Source of the DNA: Pseudomonadota bacterium
GTDB taxonomy: Bacteria > Pseudomonadota > Gammaproteobacteria > Steroidobacterales > Steroidobacteraceae
NCBI GenBank assembly: GCA_021808195.1
Contig: JAKBCE010000072.1
Span: 1 to 12,023 of the forward strand
Length of the DNA: 12,023 nt
Reading direction: 5' to 3'
Within the stretch, counting starts at the first letter, position 1, and each line of letters opens with the position of its first letter. A program made the position numbers and the translations under genes. A model generated the notes under the pieces. It did not search any database. It was not told the origin of the DNA and worked only from the letters and a program-made list of their open reading frames with translations. This document shows positions 6,652 to 12,023 of this stretch, one piece after another.

Positions 6652-8193
6652 ATGACCCGCAGGTCACGCCCGGCGCACGCGCGAATCGCGTCCCGTTTTT
6701 TCCACAAATACTCCGACAGACGTGGGCTCATTGCGCGCGACAAGTGGCAATGGGCAGTGCTCACGGTCGTGTTGCTCGGCGCGACGATGTCTGCGCTCGA
6801 CGTAACCATCGTCAATATCGCCCTGCCGACGATCAAGCATGAGTTCGGCTCGACGCTCGCCGCCGTCGAGTGGGTCGCCATGGCGTACATGATCGTGCTG
6901 GCCCTGGCGCTACCGATCGTGGGTCGGCTCGCCGACATCTTTGGCCGAAGCCTCCTGTACAACATAGGCTTCGGCGTATTCATCGTGGGATCCGCGCTAT
7001 GCGGCTTCGCTCCGGGCATCTTTACTCTGGTCGTTGCACGCGCGCTGCAGGCAATCGGGGCTGCGTTATTGCAGGCCAACTCAGTTGCGCTCATCACGCA
7101 GGTATTCCGCAGCCGGGAACTCGGCCGTGCCCTGGGCGCCCAAGCCGCGGTTCAAGGGACGGCGATGGCACTCGGACCGTTCGTCGGCGCAATGCTCATC
7201 ACGTTCGCGGGTTGGCGCTTCATTTTCTTCGTCAACGTCCCGATCGGAATCGCCGGCGCCGTTGCGGCGCATTACATCCTACCCCGGCATCATCGGCGCC
7301 GCCGGGACGTCAAACTCGACTATCTGGGCAGCGTCCTGCTCACCGTCGGATTGATGGCGCTCGTGCTGGCCGTCAATAAGGCGGGTTCGGCCGGCTGGGC
7401 CTCACCGCTGATCCTCTCCCACCTGCTGCTCGGCGTCGTGTGCATCGCGGCATTCGTGATTACCGAACGTCTCGTGAAGCACCCGACCATCGATCCCTCG
7501 CTGTTTCGCAGATACACGATTGCGGCGGGGAATATCACGGCGTTCCTGGCGTACTATGTATTGTTTGCCGTTCTGTTCCTGCTGCCATTCTATTTCGAGG
7601 AGGTCCTCGATTACAGCGCTGCGCGTACGGGCATCATGCTGACGGCAGTGCCGTTATCCATGGCGCTGCTCGCGCCGTTCGCGGGCCGCACCTCCGATCG
7701 GCTGGGTTCGCGCAAGTTTCTGGTCGGCGGCTCTCTGTTGCTGGCCTTGGGGTCACTGTCCCTCGTCTTCGCCAAGAACACCACGGGACCCGTGCCACTC
7801 GTGATCGAGATGCTGGTTCTCGGCGCGGGTCTGGGCATGTTCACACCGGCGAACAATCGCGCCACGATGGCGGCGACTCCACGCGACAAGCTCGGCATGA
7901 CTGGTGGATTTCTCAACATGATGCGCTCCTTGGGCGTCATCCTCGGAATCGACATCTCCGGCATGTTGTTTCTGGCCGTCAGCGGCGCTCATTCCGCCGC
8001 ACACAGAGGCGGAGTCGGCGAGGATCGGGAGGCACTGGCGCTGTCCAGCAAGCCCGCGTTCATGGACGGGCTGCACGTGGTGATGATGACGCTCGTGGGT
8101 GTCGCGCTGCTCTGCGCGGTGTTTTCGTATTTCCGCAAGAACGACTCGGAGAAGGAGTCACCCACGGTGCATATTGAACCGATGGGTGCTTGA
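6652..8193 (+). CDS. DHA2-family (EmrB/QacA-type) 14-TM drug efflux MFS transporter
   Basis: From ATG 6652 the protein is 513 aa, normal for 14-helix DHA2 pumps that export drugs or metabolites by H+ antiport. Seen in order: LDVTIVNIALPTI (49-61), the helix-1 motif of DHA2; GRLADIFGRS (91-100), motif A; ARALQAIGAALLQANS (129-144), motif B; and TAMALGPFVGAML (170-182), motif C with the GP pair. A charged C-terminal tail follows the last helix. The frame is open upstream; an alternative start at ATG 6487 would add 55 hydrophilic residues and would be coupled by ATGA to a 40-codon leader ORF. 6652 is chosen because family members begin shortly before the first helix; its ribosome site (AAAGAG) is weak, so the start is uncertain. 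No emrA-like adaptor gene or regulator is adjacent. Confidence 0.88.
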   Translation: MTRRSRPAHARIASRFFHKYSDRRGLIARDKWQWAVLTVVLLGATMSALDVTIVNIALPTIKHEFGSTLAAVEWVAMAYMIVLALALPIVGRLADIFGRSLLYNIGFGVFIVGSALCGFAPGIFTLVVARALQAIGAALLQANSVALITQVFRSRELGRALGAQAAVQGTAMALGPFVGAMLITFAGWRFIFFVNVPIGIAGAVAAHYILPRHHRRRRDVKLDYLGSVLLTVGLMALVLAVNKAGSAGWASPLILSHLLLGVVCIAAFVITERLVKHPTIDPSLFRRYTIAAGNITAFLAYYVLFAVLFLLPFYFEEVLDYSAARTGIMLTAVPLSMALLAPFAGRTSDRLGSRKFLVGGSLLLALGSLSLVFAKNTTGPVPLVIEMLVLGAGLGMFTPANNRATMAATPRDKLGMTGGFLNMMRSLGVILGIDISGMLFLAVSGAHSAAHRGGVGEDREALALSSKPAFMDGLHVVMMTLVGVALLCAVFSYFRKNDSEKESPTVHIEPMGA

Positions 8194-8913
8194 GGCAGTT
8201 CGGCACCTGAAGCGTGGGGACCGTCCGTTCGCCCGCCACAACGACCGACCCCGGACACACAGTGATTGGGATCAAGTCGTAGGACAGGCAGTGGCGGCCG
8301 GCAAACCACCATCTGCAGTTGTGTGGAGACGGTCACGCCCGCTGCACCCGCGACATGTCCGGGATTCCCATTGGCACCCAGACTTGACCCTGCGCTCCGC
8401 TGTTCCTGACAGAACGCGCATGGCCTCGGTCCCGAGAGACCTTCCATCCCGTTCGCGCTTCTCAGCGGTCGGACTTGCCTGGCTCGGTCGAACCGAACCG
8501 CGTCTCCGATCCGCTCCACGCGCGTCACGTCCCGCCTGCCCGGCGGTAGAAGCTTCTAACCTGACTGAGATTTGATACAGCCGCGCGAACTGATGCAAGT
8601 ACTGGGTCTGATCGTCTTTGGCCGGCAGGTATCCGGCGGCGCGGTGATTTAAGCCGCCGGGGTCGCTCACCCTCCCAGTTCGCTTCAAGGCGCCCCCTCG
8701 GAAATCGTGCCCCGTGCCGTGGTGTATGAGGAATGAGCGGACCACGGTGATCCCCGTAGTCCCCGGTCCGGAGCCGGCCGCCGCCGCGGCTCAGCACGGC
8801 GGCGTGAGCGGCGATTCCGCATCGCCGGCACCCACGACCACGCATGACTACCGCTTTCGGCAGCGTGCCATGCCGTACCTTTTAGGACGCGACGCGCTAA
8901 GTACTTGATTTTA
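8194..8913. other. Region of about 720 bp without a recognisable gene
   Basis: Between the efflux gene stop and the tRNA 3' end no open frame on either strand has a convincing start, ribosome site or family-like sequence; overlapping frames of 60-180 codons are typical noise at this GC content. A hairpin-forming repeat lies at 8739-8762. The stretch lies downstream of the tRNA 3' end, a common integration target, but I see no second copy of the tRNA end, integrase or transposase motif. Decayed mobile DNA or an unannotated RNA are possible, neither shown. Confidence 0.5.
8739..8762. repeat. 9-bp inverted repeat (one mismatch), potential hairpin
   Basis: GGACCACGG (8739-8747) and CCGTAGTCC (8754-8762) pair at 8 of 9 positions around a 6-nt loop. 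It lies in gene-free DNA 150 bp beyond the tRNA 3' end. No T-run follows on either strand. Confidence 0.35.
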
Positions 8914-8988
8914 TGGTGGGCGGTACTGGGATCGAACCAGTGGCCCCTGCCGTGTGAAAGCAGTGCTCTACCGCTGAGCTAACCGCCC
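8914..8988 (-). tRNA. tRNA-Val (anticodon CAC), CCA encoded
   Basis: The minus strand folds into a complete cloverleaf: acceptor GGGCGGT (8982-8988) pairs with ACCGCCC (8918-8924), followed by discriminator A and an encoded CCA (8914-8916). The D-stem is GCTC/GAGC. The anticodon stem CTGCT/GGCAG encloses the loop TTCACAC, so positions 34-36 read CAC, decoding GUG valine. The T-arm carries GGTTCGATCC. The run TTTCAC could be misread as a tRNA-Glu loop, but only the CAC register leaves a full 5-bp stem and 7-nt loop. The body (TTAGCTCAG, GGGGCC variable region) resembles bacterial tRNA-Val. It stands alone, divergent from the REC-EAL gene. Confidence 0.95.
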
Positions 8989-9006
8989 ATCCCTCGAGGG
9001 ACGGCA

Positions 9007-9035
9007 AGTCTATCCACGAAGGCTTCCGGACGCAA
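9007..9035 (-). promoter_or_regulatory. Sigma70-type promoter of tRNA-Val
   Basis: On the minus strand TTGCGT (-35, 9030-9035) and TAGACT (-10, 9007-9012) are separated by exactly 17 bp. Eighteen nt lie between the -10 and the mature tRNA 5' end, giving a leader of about 11 nt. The DNA just after the -10 is GC-rich (GCCGTCCC), the usual discriminator of stringently controlled stable-RNA promoters. Confidence 0.6.
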
Positions 9036-9204
9036 CGACCGGCGCGGCCCCGTCCGGTCTTGGTGGATTCCACCACCGCACTGAGACGGACGTCACACTC
9101 ACACGGCCCGATGCGACTCAAGTCTCGGACCAGACCCGTCGATACAGGGGAAGAGACGAATGTCGCCCCCAGCCGGATGGGCGGCTTAGGGGTTCATCGC
9201 GACT

Positions 9205-10428
9205 ATGTCTGCAACCGCTGCGCTGCACGCCATCGATTCAGTGCTGATTGTCGACGACAGCGGCGTCCAACGGAGCATTGGCGCGGCGCTGTGCCGGGGG
9301 ATGCGCATCAGCCAGATCCACCAGGCCGAGGACGGGGTGGCTGCGCTCGCGTTGCTCGATGCGCTGCCGGCGCCGCCCGATCTGGTGATCGTCGATCTGG
9401 AGATGCCGAACATGGACGGGCCGGAGCTGCTGGCGGAGCTTTCGGCACGGCGGCTGCGCTCCCCGGTGATCGTCGCCTCTTCGCGCGAGAGCTCGCTGCG
9501 TCATTCCGTCGAAGACATGGGGACGGCACTCGGGCTGCGCATCCTCGGCAGCCTGCCGAAACCGCTGACGCAGGAGGGGCTCGGCACGCTCCTGCAGCGC
9601 CAACCGGGCAATACGCCGGCGCGCGATCCGCGCAACACCACGCCGGTCGATCCCCAGGAGCTGAGCGGCGCACTCGAGCGCGGCGAAATCACGGCCTTCT
9701 ATCATCCGCAGGTGGAAATCGGCACGTGCAGTGTGCGGGGCCTGGAGGCACTCGCCCGCTGGCACCATCCGACCCGCGGCTGGATCGCCCCGGACGCCTT
9801 CATCCCAGTGGCCGAACAGCATGGCCTGATTCACGCCCTGACGCTGCGCGTGATGGACCTCGCCATGGCGCAGACCGCGCAGTGGGCGCATCAGGGACTG
9901 GACCTGTCAATCGCGGTGAACATCTCCCCGCTGCTGCTCGATCGGGGCGAGCTCGTGCAGGAGATCTCCGACCTGCAGCGCAAGCACGGACTGCGTGCCG
10001 AACAGGTGGTGCTCGAGGTGACCGAGAGCACTCTGCTGCGCGAACTGGCCGTCGCGCTCGGCGTGCTGACGCGGCTGCGGCTGCGCGGCTTCCGGCTGTC
10101 GCTGGATGACTACGGCCACGGCTTCTCCTCCATGCAGCAGCTGGCCCGCATCCCGTTCACCGAACTGAAGATCGACCGCAGCTTCGTGCACGGCGCCGCT
10201 GACCGCGAGAGTCTTCAGGTCATCCTGCGCTCGGCTCTCGACATGGCGAGCGAGCTCGGGCTGGAGACCGTCGCCGAAGGCGTCGAGTCCCTGCAGGACT
10301 GGCAACTCGTGCGCCAGTACGGCTGCACGCTGGCGCAGGGCTGGCTGCTCGCCAAGGCGATGTCGCCGACGGACTTCGAGCCCTGGCTGCAACGCCTGCG
10401 CCAGCATCGCGCCGAACTGCTCGCCTGA
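9205..10428 (+). CDS. REC-EAL response regulator, cyclic-di-GMP phosphodiesterase (RocR-like)
   Basis: This 407-aa cytoplasmic protein hydrolyses c-di-GMP to pGpG under control of a receiver domain. REC (about 10-125) has the acidic pair Asp17/Asp18, phosphoacceptor Asp64 in VIVDLEMP, Ser92/Ser93 at the switch position and Lys119 in LPKP, so it should be phosphorylatable. EAL (about 150-400) has E181-A-L, Asn239, Glu271 and Glu274 (EVTES), Asp301-Asp302, Lys322 (LKIDRSF), Glu358 (VAEGVE) and Gln378. These match the catalytic residues of Pseudomonas RocR with a constant offset of six, predicting an active enzyme. Loop 6 reads DDYGHGFSS, His replacing the usual Thr of DFGTGYSS. No histidine kinase gene is adjacent. 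The start at 9205 places the first REC strand normally; the ribosome site is weak. It diverges from tRNA-Val. Confidence 0.93.
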   Translation: MSATAALHAIDSVLIVDDSGVQRSIGAALCRGMRISQIHQAEDGVAALALLDALPAPPDLVIVDLEMPNMDGPELLAELSARRLRSPVIVASSRESSLRHSVEDMGTALGLRILGSLPKPLTQEGLGTLLQRQPGNTPARDPRNTTPVDPQELSGALERGEITAFYHPQVEIGTCSVRGLEALARWHHPTRGWIAPDAFIPVAEQHGLIHALTLRVMDLAMAQTAQWAHQGLDLSIAVNISPLLLDRGELVQEISDLQRKHGLRAEQVVLEVTESTLLRELAVALGVLTRLRLRGFRLSLDDYGHGFSSMQQLARIPFTELKIDRSFVHGAADRESLQVILRSALDMASELGLETVAEGVESLQDWQLVRQYGCTLAQGWLLAKAMSPTDFEPWLQRLRQHRAELLA

Positions 10429-10444
10429 CCCGCCCGGCGGCGGG
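10429..10444 (+). terminator. GC hairpin directly after the REC-EAL stop (weak terminator candidate)
   Basis: CCCGCC and GGCGGG (10429-10434, 10439-10444) form a 6-bp stem with a CGGC loop immediately after the TGA. No T-run follows, so it may attenuate or do nothing; read-through into the MFS gene 82 nt on is possible. Confidence 0.3.
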
Positions 10445-10510
10445 GCGCGAGGGTTGCACCGGCGCGCGTGCTGACCCGATACTGGCCGGCCCCGGCTTGG
10501 ATGCGACCCG

Positions 10511-11755
10511 GTGCCCCAGCGCCTTCCCCACAACGTTCGCTGCCTGCTCTCGGCCCGCGCGGTCCGCAGCATCGGCCAGGGTGCGACTGTGGCGAGCTTC
10601 AGTCTGTATCTGCATGCGCTGGGTTTCAGCGGCGCGGCAATCGGCCTGGTGCTCATGGCGGGCCTCGCGTTCGGGGCGCTGCTGACGCTGTTCATCGGCC
10701 CGTTGAGCGACCGGGTGAGCCGGCGCCGACTGCTCATCATTTATGAGTTCGCGGCGGCCGCCGCGGCGCTGGCTGCGATTGTCTCACCCAACGAAGCGGT
10801 GTTGATCGCTGCGGCCACCCTCGCCGGCTTCGGACGCGGCGCCAACGGCGCGGCCGGCCCCTTCTCACCCGTCGAGCAAGCCTGGCTCGCCCGCGAAGTC
10901 GACGGCGAGGCGCGCCGACGCGCCCTGTCCTTCAACGCGACGCTGGGGTTCGTGGGCATGGGCGCGGGCGCGCTGCTCGTCGGCGTGCCCCCGCTGCTCG
11001 GCTTCGGCTACCACGACCTGACCAGCTTTCGCATCCTCTTCACCCTGCCGCTGCTCGGCTCACTCGCCTCGCTGGCGCTGATCGGCTGGACGCGCGAGGC
11101 GCCGCCCGCCGCACCGGTCGCAGCCCCGCAGGAGCACCTCGAGGCGCAGATCAAGCGCGATGAGAACCGCCGCATCCGCAAGCTGGCGCTCACCAACGCC
11201 GTCAACGGACTGGCGATCGGCATCATCGCGCCGCTGATCGCCTACTGGTTCCTGCGCCGCTTCGGGGAGGGGCCGGCGGTCATCGGACCGGCGCTGGCCG
11301 CGAGCTTCGCACTGGCGACGCTGGGGGCGGTACTGGCGCACTGGCTGAGCCGGCGCATCGGCACCGTGCGCGCCGTGACGGCGATGCGCCTGGTCGGACT
11401 CGCCCTGATGCTCTGCATCCCGTTCTCGCCGGACTTCGGTCTCGCTGCGGCACTGTATGCAGCACGCGGCCTGTTCAACCGCGGCACGGCCGGCGTACGC
11501 CAGGCGGTGGCGGCCGGACTGACCCGCGCCGAGCGGCGCGGTACGGCCGCAAGCGTCCAAAACCTCTCGATGCAGATTCCGCGCGCGATCGGTCCGGTGC
11601 TCGGCGGCTGGCTCATCCATCGCGGCGAGTTCACTGCACCCTTCATGATCGCCGCGGCGCTGCAGGCGCTGTACATCGTGCTCTACCAGCGCTTCTTCGG
11701 CGGCGTGGAGGAGACCGCCCGGAACGCTGCAGCTGCCGGCGGCGAGCCGCCCTAG
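10511..11755 (+). CDS. MFS transporter, 12-TM, substrate unknown
   Basis: This 414-aa inner-membrane protein starts at GTG 10511 (ATG 10501 is out of frame) and shows about 12 hydrophobic segments in two halves split by a charged loop near residues 195-220 (EHLEAQIKRDENRRIRK). The helix 2-3 loop reads GPLSDRVSRRRLL (63-75), a clear MFS motif A; a related SRRIGTVRA lies in the second half. Helix 4 begins GFGRGANGAAGPFSPVEQAWLA (107-128 region). The fold places it among DHA1-like exporters or general MFS permeases; no substrate motif is recognisable. It follows the REC-EAL gene by 82 nt on the same strand and might share its transcript, though nothing links the functions. The ribosome site is weak, as for other starts here. 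Confidence 0.85.
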   Translation: MPQRLPHNVRCLLSARAVRSIGQGATVASFSLYLHALGFSGAAIGLVLMAGLAFGALLTLFIGPLSDRVSRRRLLIIYEFAAAAAALAAIVSPNEAVLIAAATLAGFGRGANGAAGPFSPVEQAWLAREVDGEARRRALSFNATLGFVGMGAGALLVGVPPLLGFGYHDLTSFRILFTLPLLGSLASLALIGWTREAPPAAPVAAPQEHLEAQIKRDENRRIRKLALTNAVNGLAIGIIAPLIAYWFLRRFGEGPAVIGPALAASFALATLGAVLAHWLSRRIGTVRAVTAMRLVGLALMLCIPFSPDFGLAAALYAARGLFNRGTAGVRQAVAAGLTRAERRGTAASVQNLSMQIPRAIGPVLGGWLIHRGEFTAPFMIAAALQALYIVLYQRFFGGVEETARNAAAAGGEPP

Positions 11756-11797
11756 CGCACGCTCGCCGAAGCGCTGGGCCGCGCGAGCCGACCGTTG

Positions 11798-11814
11798 CGC
11801 CGCCAGGAGCGGCG
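11798..11814. terminator. Hairpin between convergent genes (bidirectional terminator candidate)
   Basis: CGCCGC and GCGGCG (11798-11803, 11809-11814) pair perfectly around CAGGA, in the 70-bp gap between two converging genes. No T-run follows on either side; the call rests on position and stem only. Confidence 0.3.
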
Positions 11815-11825
11815 TCGACTGCGCA

Positions 11826-12023
11826 TCAGACCGTCAGCCCGAGGAGCGGCCCCATGGCGGCGGCACCGAGGAGCACTCCGAGGGCGAGCATGACGGTGAG
11901 CAGCGGCAGCCAGAGCGCCGCTCGCCCCGGAATCCCGAGCATCCGGCGCACCACCGCCCGTCCGCCGCGGGGCAGGGGCGCGAGCAGCCGCTCGACGCGC
12001 CGCTGCAGACTCTCCCCATCGCC
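11826..12023 (-). CDS. Unidentified membrane protein, C-terminal 65 residues (5' part beyond right edge)
   Basis: The minus frame is open from the right edge to a TGA at 11826-11828. Visible are an amphipathic, Arg-rich stretch (SLQRRVERLLAPLPRGGRA, then VVRRMLGIPGR) followed by one hydrophobic segment of about 28 residues (ALWLPLLTVMLALGVLLG and on) ending LLGLTV at the C-terminus, which looks like a membrane helix. Codon use is strongly GC3 and matches the neighbouring MFS gene, supporting real coding. I do not recognise the family; the N-terminal part is needed. It converges with the MFS gene. Confidence 0.6.
   Translation of the reverse strand, partial: GDGESLQRRVERLLAPLPRGGRAVVRRMLGIPGRAALWLPLLTVMLALGVLLGAAAMGPLLGLTV

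Noticed and set aside
8914..8988. tRNA-Glu (TTC anticodon) reading of the tRNA
   Set aside because: Shifting the loop to put TTC at 34-36 breaks the 5-bp anticodon stem; CAC gives the correct stem and loop.
9060..10109. Plus-strand 349-codon frame overlapping the REC-EAL gene
   Set aside because: Ala/Arg/Gly-rich shadow in another frame of a gene with complete REC and EAL motifs.
1..12023. CRISPR array, insertion sequence ends or integron sites
   Set aside because: No regularly spaced repeats, transposase motifs, terminal inverted repeats or attC-like structures were seen on either strand.

Overview
The window is GC-rich bacterial DNA, most like a free-living gammaproteobacterium (Xanthomonadales/Steroidobacterales-type genomes). 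This rests on codon use, a RocR-like REC-EAL protein, a FucP-type sugar permease and a CCA-encoding tRNA-Val; no gene in the window fixes the taxon.

Left part (1-5448, all minus strand): a compact amino-sugar locus, transcribed right to left. It begins with a secreted GH27 glycosidase carrying a C-terminal ricin-type lectin domain. A FucP/GluP-type MFS permease follows, then a transcription factor joining an RpiR-type HTH to a DeoR-type sugar-phosphate sensor, then an open frame in which an AgaS-type SIS isomerase/deaminase runs without a stop into a ROK-family sugar kinase cut by the window edge. Permease and regulator overlap by ATGA; regulator and fusion enzyme are 20 nt apart. AgaS-type signatures plus Ser/Ala at the two GH27 positions that separate alpha-N-acetylgalactosaminidase from alpha-galactosidase suggest a pathway for alpha-linked GalNAc: release outside the cytoplasm, uptake, phosphorylation, (deacetylation, not in the window), deamination/isomerisation to tagatose-6-P. 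Two AT-rich 15-bp palindromic boxes 20 bp apart (5695-5729) upstream of the GH27 gene are candidate operators.

Middle (5449-8193): about 0.9 kb without a recognisable gene, holding a 9-bp inverted repeat and a 19-bp palindrome around a TACAAT -10-like box, then a possible short leader ORF whose stop overlaps an upstream ATG of a 14-TM DHA2-type drug efflux pump on the plus strand.

Right part (8194-12023): about 0.7 kb with no convincing gene, then tRNA-Val(CAC) on minus with a good sigma70-type promoter. Diverging from it on plus are a REC-EAL cyclic-di-GMP phosphodiesterase with every catalytic residue present and a second MFS transporter starting at GTG. The C-terminal end of an unidentified membrane protein enters on minus from the right edge, convergent with the MFS gene.

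The most unusual content is two chimeric proteins side by side in one operon (SIS-ROK enzyme; RpiR-HTH/DeoR-sensor regulator) together with a GH27 enzyme whose specificity residues fit the same sugar.
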